Shown piece by piece: positions 28,511 through 37,137 of a stretch of DNA of 44,173 nt. The notes beneath the pieces were generated by a model. That model saw nothing but the letters and a program-made list of their open reading frames with translations, searched no databases and was not told where the DNA came from. Position numbers and translations under genes: made by a program. Within the stretch, counting starts at the first letter, position 1. Each line of letters starts with the position of its first letter. The stretch covers positions 1 to 44,173 of the IMG/VR virus record IMGVR_UViG_3300036832_000887; one strand, 5' to 3'. Source of the DNA: a virus.

Positions 28511-28722
28511 TGGCCGACATCAGCGAAGACGACCTGCTCAGGCGCGAGCTGCTGCGGCTCGATGTGCTGCTGCGCAAGAAGCAGGCTTGGTGGGAGCACC
28601 CGCGTAATTTTGCCGTTGTCCTCGGCGTCATCGCCGCTATCGCCGGGATCTTTGGCTACAAGATTGGCTCAGCACCGCAGCAGATCGTGGTTCACCTCGA
28701 CCAGCCGCTCAGTGTGAAATGA
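28510..28722 (+). CDS. Small membrane protein 4
   Basis: In this 70-residue protein a charged helix (SEDDLLRRELLRLDVLLRKK) precedes one membrane segment (FAVVLGVIAAIAGIFGYKIG) and a C-terminal QIVVHLDQPLSVK resembling the tail of gene 1. ATG 28510 overlaps the previous stop (TGATG). With the others it makes a four-gene cluster of unknown function, perhaps lysis. Confidence 0.65.
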   Translation: MADISEDDLLRRELLRLDVLLRKKQAWWEHPRNFAVVLGVIAAIAGIFGYKIGSAPQQIVVHLDQPLSVK

Positions 28723-28737
28723 GCGGTTTGTGATCTT

Positions 28738-29160
28738 TCATGTTTGAGTGCGACGCACGTAGACCGATCGGCTGATCACAATCGGATCGGGCGATGGCCG
28801 CTTGTAGGGCACCTCGGCACGCCCCGTCTCGGCCAGCATGTCGAGCTGTTGTCGGTCGAGCGCCTGCTCCACTGGCTCATCGGGATATCGTTCCCGCGCG
28901 GGCCGCTGCGACCGATACTGTTCAAACCGCGCCTCTTCCGCAGGCGAGGCGTAAACCTTAGCCGCCTCGTACATCTGCATGTGCCCGCACGGCTTGCAGC
29001 GATCCCAATACGCGAAATGATAGGGCTGTCCCGGTTTGGGCTTCCAGGCGGGCGGATGCTGATAGCGCTGCATCGGCCGATGGCATTTCGGGCACGGCGC
29101 GGCCCCTTCAACAGGCTCACGCTGGCTTGAGCGAAGTCGCTCGCGCTTTTTTTTGCTCAT
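28738..29160 (-). CDS. Zinc-ribbon protein
   Basis: In this 140-residue protein CPKCHRPM and C-K-P-C-G-H form a four-cysteine zinc ribbon at about 23-59. The N-terminus is very basic (MSKKKRERLRSSQREP). The C-terminal half is charged and disordered. The gene reads leftward from the operator-like site G and overlaps nothing. It is perhaps a small DNA- or RNA-binding accessory protein. Confidence 0.65.
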   Translation of the reverse strand: MSKKKRERLRSSQREPVEGAAPCPKCHRPMQRYQHPPAWKPKPGQPYHFAYWDRCKPCGHMQMYEAAKVYASPAEEARFEQYRSQRPARERYPDEPVEQALDRQQLDMLAETGRAEVPYKRPSPDPIVISRSVYVRRTQT

Positions 29161-29175
29161 CGATGTATTCGATTT

Positions 29176-29190
29176 GTGGGTTGCGCCAAC
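29176..29190 (-). promoter_or_regulatory. Operator-like motif, site G
   Basis: On the minus strand it reads GTTGGCGCAACCCAC, matching the seven-site motif. It lies 16 bases upstream of the zinc-ribbon gene start (29160), so a bound protein would block its transcription. Confidence 0.55.
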
Positions 29191-29566
29191 CTAGATTTTG
29201 CCTCGCGCGCGCAACCATTCAAGGTCTGAGGCAGTAAGAAAGAGGCTAGAGATACCAAGAAACCTCTTCCTTCCCTACATAACCCAGTTTCCGGTGGAAG
29301 GTTCGTATGTGGTCAAGGAGGCCAGCCCCGCGTCGAGCGAGGGCCGGTCCTCACCTGACCACTACGAGATCCGTTTCCGTATGGAGCCGGTTCTGTAGAG
29401 GAGGTCCGCAAGACCACGGGCGGCTTGCAGTAGCAGCGACTTGCGAGATGATCCCGCATCCCGGCGACCGGCCTTCTGCCTGGGAGTGGCCTTGCCCGTT
29501 TGGTCGCGCCCCACAGTACGGGCCTTCCGCTGTGCGCTGTCGTCGTGACCGACCACACAGCGCGCC
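29191..29566. other. Gap with no clear gene
   Basis: No convincing gene is seen. A TTG-start frame at 29198-29398 gives 66 residues ending Y-E-I-R-F-R-M-E-P-V-L; its second half (SYVVKEASPASSEGRSSPDH) looks protein-like, but its first half does not. Several overlapping open frames on both strands are likely composition artefacts. AGGAGG at 29399-29404 is not followed by a good start. Confidence 0.45.
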
Positions 29567-29633
29567 TATAATAGCGGCGCGACATGAGGACGCAACTTCT
29601 TGTTATCGCTCTTGCAATGTTGCCCCTACCCAC
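29567..29633 (+). promoter_or_regulatory. Perfect -10 box and operator-like motif, site F
   Basis: TATAAT (29567-29572) is exact, with GTGACC 16 bases upstream as a weak -35. Further down a second promoter can be drawn: TTGCAA (29613-29618), 17 bases, TACATA. Its spacer contains site F, GTTGCCCCTACCCAC (29619-29633). Confidence 0.5.
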
Positions 29634-29673
29634 ATACATAGATCGCGCCAAATTTTGCGCGCGCGGTGAGTGA
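29584..29673 (+). CDS. Possible 29-residue peptide gene
   Basis: MRTQLLVIALAMLPLPTYID plus nine residues is hydrophobic, like a signal peptide, followed by AKFCARGE. Its TGA overlaps the start of the next membrane protein (TGATG). The start lies only about 5 bases after the predicted transcript start from the TATAAT box, so it could be leaderless. It may be a leader or a real small protein. Confidence 0.4.
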   Translation: MRTQLLVIALAMLPLPTYIDRAKFCARGE

Positions 29674-29981
29674 TGATGGGCGTTTGGTTGCTCGTAGCGA
29701 TCCTGTTGGCGTGCGGCGCTTGCGGTTGCTCTTGCGGACGGCGGCAGGAGAGCGATCCGCCTTGGTTTGGTCTGCTCCTCATAGCCCTGCTGATAGGCGT
29801 CTTTACCGGGATCGGCTTTTATTGTCTCCTCGGGCTGGCTGTGCTCTTGCCGGTGTGGGTCATCGCGCGAGTGGTAACCGCTATCGACAATCCTCAGCGT
29901 CGCGCTCGACGCCAGCAGGCGATATGGCGGGAGCAGAACCACGCGGCCCAGCAAGCTGGCCGAGTTGGTTGGTACAAGTAG
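29673..29981 (+). CDS. Small membrane protein with cysteine-rich start
   Basis: The 102-residue frame starts at ATG 29673 (TGATG), or one codon later. The first 20 residues include a membrane helix and the cluster C-G-A-C-G-C-S-C-G. A second, longer membrane region (FGLLLIALLIGVFTGIGFYC) follows, then a basic Q/R-rich tail. The cysteine cluster after a hydrophobic segment could carry a lipid or a metal. The gene ends five bases from the end of the last virion gene, convergently. Function unknown. Confidence 0.62.
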   Translation: MMGVWLLVAILLACGACGCSCGRRQESDPPWFGLLLIALLIGVFTGIGFYCLLGLAVLLPVWVIARVVTAIDNPQRRARRQQAIWREQNHAAQQAGRVGWYK

Positions 29982-29986
29982 GACAC

Positions 29987-31702
29987 CTAATACTGCGGCC
30001 GGTTCAACAGGCCGGGCGGCGCTGCGCCAGCGAGGAGCGGCGAGGCTTGCCTGATCCCCGTGGCGATGTTCTCCTGCCAGGGGTAGCGGGTCGCCATCAT
30101 ATGCGCCATCAGCCGCTGCATGGCCGGGTTGTACATCGCAGCCGTCGCGCCCGTGCCGGCGAGACCAGCAGCGATATATCTCGGGTCCACACCCTCGTGG
30201 CCGGCAACGCCCGCACCAACGAGGCCAGCGGCGATTGGGATCATGCTGCGGAACGGCGTCCCACTGTCGGGCACGGTTGGCCCCAGGACCGCGCGCGATG
30301 CGTCTGAGATATCCTGACCAAGGGCGGTGCCGCCAGCCACCCGGCTCTTGGGCATATAGGCCCTGACCGCAGCGTCAAAGCCCAACGGCTGGATTGTCCC
30401 AGGGTCCGCGTTTGGCCTGCCTGCCGCAGCCTCAAACCGCTTCAATCTGGCCCAGGTGGCATTGGCGGCCTGGATCTGGGGAGCCTGTGCCGGGCTGACG
30501 CGCTCCAGCCAATCACGCAAGACCGTCTGCGTCTCTCGCAAATGGTCGCCGAGGCCGCGTTCGTCCGAGGTGCTGTTGCCACTGAAGATGCTGTTCGCCG
30601 CCTTCCCCAGGTCGCTCTCTGCATCCTTGAAGCCCTGTCCGGTCATCACGCCGGTTGTCGGATCAATGTGGGGCGTGACGTACTGGTCGAGCATGGCGTT
30701 AAACTGATCGCCCCGGCCGGGAGCCAGCGTTGCGGCCCTGGCCCTGAGGTCGGCAAGGTCGTTTATTGCCGTCTGGTCGAGCGCGCCACCGGCTGCGGGT
30801 ACGGCGTTGTTGTAGGCGTCGCTGGCCTTGCGCTGGACCTCGCGCACCATCTCGCGCCCCGGCTCGCGCGCCTCGACCATTCCGCCAATCGGATCGAGCA
30901 CCCAATTACCGAGACCGACGTTGAGCTGATTAACTGACCTCGACCGGGCCGCCTTGATCAGGTCGCCAGCGATAGGGATGCTGCCGAGGCCCTGCTCAAC
31001 CCGGTTCATCGCGTTGTTCCACCAGCCACCCGACCCGCCCATCAGTTGGCCCGGCGTGGGCCGCACGCCGAGATCCATCATAATCTGATCGTAGCCTGGA
31101 TTACCGGGAGCCGGCGGTCGCGCCATCCTCGGGTAGGCAATCCTGGCGGCGGTGCCGGTGGGCAACGGTGCTGCGGAACCGAGCAGGCCGCCCTGGACGG
31201 CTTCCTTTCCAATGTCAGACGCCGAGGCGCTGGGATCGCCTGTGATTACTGACGAGATCGCGCCGCCTGCGGCGTTGGAGGCGAGGCGCGGCAGGAACCC
31301 AGCCGTCGAGTACGGCATCGCATAGGCAGCCGCCATGGGCAAAACCATCTCGCCGAGGTCACGCTGCGGACTGCTGGCGGGCGGGCTGCCGCCATAGAAA
31401 TCCTTGTAAGCCTGCGCGCGCTTCCCGATCTCGGCAATGTCGCCCTGCGCCCACTGCTGGACGCCGCTGCCCTCAGGCGCGGCGGCAGCCACGCCACGGT
31501 CGAGCAGGGTCGCCGCGACATCGAGCGGCCGGCCCAACCCATAGGTAAAATCTCTGACCGGGTTGCCCGGCGGGCCTGGGATCGGTTGCCCGGTGTTGGG
31601 GTCGACGGGGGTATTTGTGAAGCCCGGAGGCAGCGTGACCGTTCCTGGGATCGGCGGCGCTGTCGTGAAGCCCTCAGGCAACTCAACGTCGTTGGCAGCC
31701 AT
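29987..31702 (-). CDS. Internal virion/ejection protein, Ala/Gly-rich
   Basis: The 571-residue protein begins with a Pro/Thr-rich region (LPEGFTTAPPIPGTVTLPPG) and continues with a long, Ala/Gly/Asp-rich helical part. It includes GSGVQQWAQGDIAEIGKRAQ, hydrophobic stretches (LGEMVLPMAAAYAMPYSTAG) and L-L-A-G-A-A-P-P-G at the end. It is the last gene of the leftward virion block, a position usual for proteins ejected with the DNA. No enzymatic motif is visible. An ejection role is inferred from position and composition. Confidence 0.65.
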   Translation of the reverse strand: MAANDVELPEGFTTAPPIPGTVTLPPGFTNTPVDPNTGQPIPGPPGNPVRDFTYGLGRPLDVAATLLDRGVAAAAPEGSGVQQWAQGDIAEIGKRAQAYKDFYGGSPPASSPQRDLGEMVLPMAAAYAMPYSTAGFLPRLASNAAGGAISSVITGDPSASASDIGKEAVQGGLLGSAAPLPTGTAARIAYPRMARPPAPGNPGYDQIMMDLGVRPTPGQLMGGSGGWWNNAMNRVEQGLGSIPIAGDLIKAARSRSVNQLNVGLGNWVLDPIGGMVEAREPGREMVREVQRKASDAYNNAVPAAGGALDQTAINDLADLRARAATLAPGRGDQFNAMLDQYVTPHIDPTTGVMTGQGFKDAESDLGKAANSIFSGNSTSDERGLGDHLRETQTVLRDWLERVSPAQAPQIQAANATWARLKRFEAAAGRPNADPGTIQPLGFDAAVRAYMPKSRVAGGTALGQDISDASRAVLGPTVPDSGTPFRSMIPIAAGLVGAGVAGHEGVDPRYIAAGLAGTGATAAMYNPAMQRLMAHMMATRYPWQENIATGIRQASPLLAGAAPPGLLNRPQY

Positions 31703-31705
31703 CGC

Positions 31706-34666
31706 CTACCTCGCTGCTGGCTTGTAGGGTTCCATGGTATTCTTGTTTCTCAGCACCCCGTTGTCATTGACGTACGGCTGACCGTCCGGCCCATAGACGA
31801 CCTTGCCGGCGGGCACGGTCTCGACCGCGCCCTTCACCGGCCCCAGCTCCTGCTTGACGCGTGCCACCTCGTCGGCCGGCTTGTTCATGTCGCCCCAGAC
31901 CGTCTTAAAGCTGTCGGGGTTGCGCCAGCCGAGCTGCTGCGCGGTGTTCCAGTCGCGCGCGAGGTACTGGGTCTGCCGCGCCTGGGCGATGTCCTCGCCC
32001 AACATCTGCATGTTAGCGGCCGGCGCGAGGTCGGGGTTGGCCCGGTTCGCGCTGATGGTCTTGAACTCAAACTGGGTCGGGCGGGGCATGCTCTCGCGCA
32101 GCGCCGGCAGCGAGGAGAGGATGTTCTCGTGCATCGCGAGCTGGATGTCGGAGATCTTGTTGCTAGAGATGATCTTGGGATCGATGCCGATGGCGTTGAG
32201 TAGCTTCTGAAACTCCAGCTTCTGCGTCGTGTACGCGCCGCTCTCCATCATCTGATAGGCGCGGTACATCGTTTCGAGGCGCAGCTCGGCGGTACGCGCC
32301 GGCTCGATGCTCTCGGTCCACGCCCTGGTCAGTTCCGGCCCATCGGTGATCAGCTTCTTCAGCTCCTCCGCGCTCTGCGGCATGAACTGGCTCGTCGCGT
32401 CGGGCAGCTTGGTGCCGCGCGGCGTGATCAGCGTGCCCTGTGGCGTCGTCGGCGTGACCGGCGCGGGCATGAGACGCTCGCCGCCAATGATCGTCGGGCC
32501 GGTTAACGGTGCTGGTGCGGCGGGCGCGGGCGCGGGCGCGGGTGACGGAACAGCGCCAGGCGGGCCAGGAGTTGCCGGCGCGGGAGCGCCAGGTGGCGCG
32601 CCGAAGGGAGTACCGGGGAGACCGCCCAGGTTGGCCTGGTTGGTGCCCGTCGCGGCGCCGCGCGCTTGCTCCTGGGGGCTGAGCGCGGTGCCGTTTGGTG
32701 TCAGATCAATCGGCGGTCCTTGTGGGCCATTCGGGTTGGGCACCATTACGTAACGATGCACCCGACCATCCGCGCCCAGCGCCGTGTAGTTGCCATAGAT
32801 CTGGCCGGGATGCTGCGGGTCTTGGCGGACGCTGTTCTCGCGCTGATCAAACGGCGCGTTTTGCTTATTCCAATTATCGAGCTGCGCTTTGTAGACCTCA
32901 AGCTGCCGGTCGTAATACGCCTTGAGGCGGATCTGCTGCTCCTGCTTTGCCAGGTCGGTCGGCAGCGTCGCGAGAGCGGCAACGTCGGGCGGCAGGGTCA
33001 GCCCTCCAACGGACGCCAGCCCGGCCTGCTTCTTCGCCCACTCGATCTCGGCGTTTGAGACATGCGACTGCGCTGCGGGCAGCGGCGGTGGCTCCGGTGG
33101 CAGCGGCGGTGGCGGCGGTGCCCCGGTAACCGCGCGCGGCGGGCCTGGAGGGGCCTGAGGCGGTACAGGCCCTGGTACAGCCGGCGGCGCAACAGGCCCT
33201 GGCGGGCCTATAGCGGGCGGCGCTTGCGGTCCTGCGGGTGGCGGGGTGAAGAGGCCGGGCACGCCGCCGCCCTCCTGCCCCATTTGATCAGCGCGAGCGG
33301 CTGCGGGATTTGGCGCGGGGGGCGGCGCGGGGGGCACAGCGTTATCGCCGGCAACCATCCCGCTGCCTGGCAGCCCTCCCGCTTGAGCGGTGGCTATACC
33401 CTTCGCAATCGCGGCTCCGGCGGGCGATAGCAAACCGCCGGGTGCCGGTGGCGGTGCCGCAGCAGCAACCTGCGGTCCCTGTCGTGGCCCCAGGAGACCG
33501 CTGACCGGGCCGGGGTTGCCCTCCGAGCCGGGAGGCAGCGCGCCACCAGGCAGCGCTGGTGGCGCGGCGGGCGGTACCGTGGGTGGCGCGGCTGCCGGTG
33601 GCGTCTGCCCGACCGGCAGGCCGGTCGGGATATCGCGCGGCTGGGTGCCGCCGGGCGGGACATAGGTGCCCTGACCCGAGGTGCCGGCATATGGGTTCGC
33701 GGGATCGGGCACGGCGGCGGTCTGCGGCGGCGCGCCGGCCGGCTGGCTCCACAACGCCGAGGTCGAGGCGAAGCGCTGATCGTAATTGCCGTTGTTGATC
33801 TTCCGGTTGGGCCGCTCAAAAGCGAGTTGGGCCTCGGTCAGCTCTGCCGGGTTGGTGGCGGCGTCGGCCATTTTGCCGGCCGCGCTCTCCTTGTTGTCCA
33901 GCTCGTGGAGCGCCCAGTCCACTTGCTTCTGCCAGGGCACCTGCGTGCCGACCGGCGCGTTGGCACCGAGGCCGGCGAAGGCGTACATGCCGTTCTCGCC
34001 GGTCAGCCGGGTGCTATTGTGACCAAAGAGACCGTAGCCAATCCCGCCGTCATGGCCCGTATTAGGATCGCCACCGCTCTCGGCGTTGGTCGCCGAGGCC
34101 AGCATGATGGCGCGGTTCCGGCTCGCGCCTTGCGAGAGGGCATAGTTGTAGACATCGGCGGCGGGAACAGCGCCCTGGTTGGCGAGGATCGCGGCGGGTC
34201 CGGTCTTGGGGCCGCCGGGAACGCTCGCGCCGCCCGTGCCAGTGCCCGCACCGCCGCCGCCCTGGTCGCCGGTCGGACGCTTGCCCTGGCCCTCAAGATA
34301 AGCCCGGCGCACAAGGCTCAAGGCCTCGGCATTGCCGGCGTTGGCGAGCGCCAGCGTCGTCTGCGCCGCCTTCATCCGTGCGTCGATCAGGCTGTCGCCG
34401 GCTGTCGTCGCCGCCGCGCCCGCGTGACCCAGTGTCGCGCCAAATGGGACGCCGCCCTTGTACGGCACTGGCATCCCGCCCTGCGCAAAGGCCTCGGCCG
34501 CCGCGCCCAGCGCCCGCGAGCGAAAGGCCTGCTGGACCGCCGGGTCCATCTGCCCGGTCGCCGGATCTTTGAGGAGGCTGCCGGTGTACATCGCCGAGTA
34601 ATCGGTCGGCTTGAACAGGCCCAGCAGGCCGCCAAGAAAGCCGCCGCCGTCGCTCTGGTCGGCCAT
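31706..34666 (-). CDS. Large internal virion protein with lysozyme domain
   Basis: In this 986-residue protein residues about 165-305 resemble the phage-tail lysozyme family (Phage_lysozyme2): A-L-S-Q-G-A-S-R-N-R-A-I-M-L-A-S, the catalytic Glu in N-A-E-S-G-G-D, G-Y-G-L-F-G-H and D-W-A-L-H-E-L. The region from about 310 to 545 and another near 670-760 are Pro/Gly/Ala-rich linkers. A helical C-terminal region follows (TELRLETMY, R-A-N-P-D-L-A-P-A). Such proteins are ejected and cut the peptidoglycan during entry. The ATG overlaps the previous stop (TAATG). Confidence 0.8.
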   Translation of the reverse strand: MADQSDGGGFLGGLLGLFKPTDYSAMYTGSLLKDPATGQMDPAVQQAFRSRALGAAAEAFAQGGMPVPYKGGVPFGATLGHAGAAATTAGDSLIDARMKAAQTTLALANAGNAEALSLVRRAYLEGQGKRPTGDQGGGGAGTGTGGASVPGGPKTGPAAILANQGAVPAADVYNYALSQGASRNRAIMLASATNAESGGDPNTGHDGGIGYGLFGHNSTRLTGENGMYAFAGLGANAPVGTQVPWQKQVDWALHELDNKESAAGKMADAATNPAELTEAQLAFERPNRKINNGNYDQRFASTSALWSQPAGAPPQTAAVPDPANPYAGTSGQGTYVPPGGTQPRDIPTGLPVGQTPPAAAPPTVPPAAPPALPGGALPPGSEGNPGPVSGLLGPRQGPQVAAAAPPPAPGGLLSPAGAAIAKGIATAQAGGLPGSGMVAGDNAVPPAPPPAPNPAAARADQMGQEGGGVPGLFTPPPAGPQAPPAIGPPGPVAPPAVPGPVPPQAPPGPPRAVTGAPPPPPLPPEPPPLPAAQSHVSNAEIEWAKKQAGLASVGGLTLPPDVAALATLPTDLAKQEQQIRLKAYYDRQLEVYKAQLDNWNKQNAPFDQRENSVRQDPQHPGQIYGNYTALGADGRVHRYVMVPNPNGPQGPPIDLTPNGTALSPQEQARGAATGTNQANLGGLPGTPFGAPPGAPAPATPGPPGAVPSPAPAPAPAAPAPLTGPTIIGGERLMPAPVTPTTPQGTLITPRGTKLPDATSQFMPQSAEELKKLITDGPELTRAWTESIEPARTAELRLETMYRAYQMMESGAYTTQKLEFQKLLNAIGIDPKIISSNKISDIQLAMHENILSSLPALRESMPRPTQFEFKTISANRANPDLAPAANMQMLGEDIAQARQTQYLARDWNTAQQLGWRNPDSFKTVWGDMNKPADEVARVKQELGPVKGAVETVPAGKVVYGPDGQPYVNDNGVLRNKNTMEPYKPAAR

Positions 34667-35148
34667 TAGTACCCCCGCTGGAAGCTCGCCAGCGCTTGTT
34701 TTGGATCAAGCGGCGCGCGCGAATAGAGGTTGTGATACGGGTTCGCGCTCAGCAGGCCTGGCGGCGCTGTTGGCGAGGGCGCGATGCGGCCGGGCAACGG
34801 CTGCGGTCCCTGCATCGCGCCCTGCAAATTCTTGATCGCGTCCTTGCCGGCAGGGCTGCCGAGACCTGCCGCTATCTTGCTCAGCAGACTGTCGCCGCCG
34901 CCCGGCTGCGCGTCGGGGTTGCTGAAATAGCCGAGACCGCCAACCGTCGCCGCCTGCGCGGGCGTGAGGTTGCTGTAGCCCGCCGGCTGCTGCAGCGATT
35001 GGCCGGTCGGCATCACCATGTCGGGGCGCGGAAACCAGCCTTGCTGCGTCACCATCTGTTGCTGGTCGGGTGTGAGACCCGAGTAGCCGGGCATCGAACC
35101 CCCTGAGCCGCCAAGACCGCCAGTGAGCCAGTCCCAGATACCAGTCAT
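34666..35148 (-). CDS. Gly/Pro/Gln-rich virion-associated protein
   Basis: In this 160-residue protein, with an AAGGAG ribosome site, a start MTGIWDWLTGGLGGSGGSMP is followed by two repeats of Y-S-x-L-T-P-x-Q and Pro-rich linkers. The end is NPYHNLYSRAPLDPKQALAS. It is typical of small structural or ejection components in such phages. No domain is recognised. Confidence 0.6.
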   Translation of the reverse strand: MTGIWDWLTGGLGGSGGSMPGYSGLTPDQQQMVTQQGWFPRPDMVMPTGQSLQQPAGYSNLTPAQAATVGGLGYFSNPDAQPGGGDSLLSKIAAGLGSPAGKDAIKNLQGAMQGPQPLPGRIAPSPTAPPGLLSANPYHNLYSRAPLDPKQALASFQRGY

Positions 35149-35158
35149 GGCGTGCTCC

Positions 35159-36676
35159 TTAGATGAGCGAGGCGAGCTGGCCGATGCCGAGTGCGCCGCT
35201 AATTATGTTGGAGGCGGTGTTCTGGTAGTACGGCTGGGTCGCGGTCTGCGTTGAGTTGCCGGTGAGCGGCTGGCCGAGCAGCCCGGCGTAATTCTGGATC
35301 GGCGCCCACGGCGCATTAAACGCCGTGCTGAGCTGCGACATCGGGTAGTTGGCGAGGTCGGGTGTCATCTGCGCTATGCCGCCCAGGTTCAGCATACCGC
35401 TGTTGGCGAGGTTGCCGCCCTGGGCGAACGCGCTGGCCCCGGTGCCATACCCGGCATTGGTCGCACCGGCACCATAATTGAGGCCCGACAGCATGCTGTT
35501 GAGAGCATTCAGGCCCATGGTGCCGGCGGTGCCGTAGTTGCTCGACGCGCCACTGAGGCCGGTGCCGCCGAGGCTGTTGAGCGCGCCCGCGCCCGCCCCG
35601 TAGAGATTGCCGGCGGTGCCGTAGCCGGTGTTGAGCGCCGACCCGCCGCCCTGGATCAGGTTGCCGGTGAGATTGACGCCGCTCTGGCCGAGCTGGCCGG
35701 CTGCCTGCGCCGCCGAGCTGCTGTTCGCCAGGCCGCTGTTGAAAATGTTGCCAAGCGAGCTGCCGGCCCCGAGGGTCGCCTGGAGGCCAGTGCTGTAGGC
35801 GTTGTTGACAATGTTGGAGGTCGCACCCTGCAGCGCCTGCCCGAGCGCGTACTGGTTCTGGCCTTGGGCGTTGGTATACGCGCCCGAGCCATAGCGCCCG
35901 CCGCCCTCAAAATTGCTCGCGGTCTGCGGCGCGGTCGCGGTCATGAACTGCTGGACCAGCGGCTGGGTCGCCGACCGGATGGTGCCGGCGAGAGCCGGGT
36001 TGGTGGCGGGGTTGATATACTGGCCGCTCGCCAGCCCCATCAGCCCCGAACTAAACGCCGGGTTGCCCGAGATTGCCATCCCGCTGTTCGCCATGAGCTG
36101 CTGCTCAGACGGGTAGCCGGCGCTCATCCCTTGCGGCGCGAGATTAAACAGTGCATTGCCGGTGGCCTGGCCCGCGCCGGCCGCCTGATTGCCGAAGCTG
36201 TTGAGCGCGCCATAAGAACCGTAGCCCGCGCCGGTCAGCCCGCCATACTGGCCGGCGAGCGAGCTTAGAGCTAATTGATACGGCGAGACCGTTCCTGGGG
36301 CCGAGTAGGCGGCATTGCTCAGCGCGCCGCCATAGTTCTGGCCGGCCCCGACAGCGCCGCCGGCAATGCCGCTGAGGCCGCCAATCTGCGGACCCGCCGG
36401 CAATTGGCTCTGCGGCAACGTCCCGGCGAGCGCTTGATTGACAAAGGAGAGACCGCCCGGCACTGCCCCCAGACCAAGACCGGCGGTATTGTTGTAGTTG
36501 CTCTGGGCGTAGTTCTGCAGGTTTTGCAGGAGCGGCCAGCCATAGGCGTTTTGCGGGTCGCCGCTCCCCGCCATGGCATTGCCCTCGGTCCACAGCCCCG
36601 TCATAAACGGCTGCTGCGCGGTGGCGATGGGGCTTTGATTGACGACCGTGCTGGTGCTCGGCGTGGATTTGGTCAT
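35159..36676 (-). CDS. Gly/Ala/Asn-rich internal or tail protein
   Basis: The 505-residue protein has a short start (MTKSTPSTSTVVNQSP) and a very long Gly/Ala/Asn/Ser-rich region with many G-Y-G-T, N-x-A and L-N-x-L repeats (GYGTAGNLYGAGAGALNS). It ends with hydrophobic IISGALGIGQLASLI. Proteins of this composition occur beside the ejection proteins in podophages and are often predicted as tubular or DNA-injection components. The assignment is by composition and neighbourhood only. Confidence 0.6.
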   Translation of the reverse strand: MTKSTPSTSTVVNQSPIATAQQPFMTGLWTEGNAMAGSGDPQNAYGWPLLQNLQNYAQSNYNNTAGLGLGAVPGGLSFVNQALAGTLPQSQLPAGPQIGGLSGIAGGAVGAGQNYGGALSNAAYSAPGTVSPYQLALSSLAGQYGGLTGAGYGSYGALNSFGNQAAGAGQATGNALFNLAPQGMSAGYPSEQQLMANSGMAISGNPAFSSGLMGLASGQYINPATNPALAGTIRSATQPLVQQFMTATAPQTASNFEGGGRYGSGAYTNAQGQNQYALGQALQGATSNIVNNAYSTGLQATLGAGSSLGNIFNSGLANSSSAAQAAGQLGQSGVNLTGNLIQGGGSALNTGYGTAGNLYGAGAGALNSLGGTGLSGASSNYGTAGTMGLNALNSMLSGLNYGAGATNAGYGTGASAFAQGGNLANSGMLNLGGIAQMTPDLANYPMSQLSTAFNAPWAPIQNYAGLLGQPLTGNSTQTATQPYYQNTASNIISGALGIGQLASLI

Positions 36677-36678
36677 GG

Positions 36679-37137
36679 CTAGTCCTTGATCCGCCGCACC
36701 AGGGCGACGCCAGCGATCTCAAACCCGAAATGCGCCCAGCCCTTGCGGTCCCAGCCGGCCAGGTCGACGCAATCCAGGGCAGCGGCCTGGGCATCGAGCG
36801 CGTCGAGCAGAACCCGCCACCAGCGCCGCACGCCCGAGCCGGCGATAAACGGCACCTCAAGCGTGCGGCTGCGCGGGAACTGATGGACCTCGGTCACGGC
36901 GACCGCGATGAGCCGGCCGACATCGCGCACGAGGAACATCGACATGCGGCCCAGCATCACGAGCTGCAGGACATCGATTGGCTCATAGCCCCTGATCCGG
37001 TCGGTCGCGCGCTTGAGGATTGGCTCGATGATCGGCCAGCACTGCGCGATCTCGTCGAGCGGCGGCAGCGTGACGCTGATGCCCTCAACCGAGCATCGTG
37101 ATGGCAAAAGTGCAATCGGTATAAGGGACGCTGGCAT
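36679..37137 (-). CDS. GNAT-like protein of the virion operon (start uncertain)
   Basis: The 152-residue frame starts at ATG 37137 inside the upstream gene. A start nearer 37080 would be usual, but no ATG or GTG exists there, only CTG and ATC. The pattern (LQLVMLGRMSMFLVRDVGRL, I-A-V-A-V-T-E-V-H-Q-F-P-R-S-R-T-L, W-x-x-L-L-D-A-L-D-A-Q-A, G-W-D-R-K-G-W-A) matches GNAT-fold proteins recurrent in podophage virion modules. The function is unclear. Catalytic activity is not established. Confidence 0.6.
   Translation of the reverse strand: MPASLIPIALLPSRCSVEGISVTLPPLDEIAQCWPIIEPILKRATDRIRGYEPIDVLQLVMLGRMSMFLVRDVGRLIAVAVTEVHQFPRSRTLEVPFIAGSGVRRWWRVLLDALDAQAAALDCVDLAGWDRKGWAHFGFEIAGVALVRRIKD

Noticed and set aside
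29449-29669. 73-codon rightward frame with a start at 29449
   Set aside because: Composition is Arg/His/Cys-rich as in shadow frames. It overlaps a TATAAT box and the shorter, better-placed 29-codon frame.
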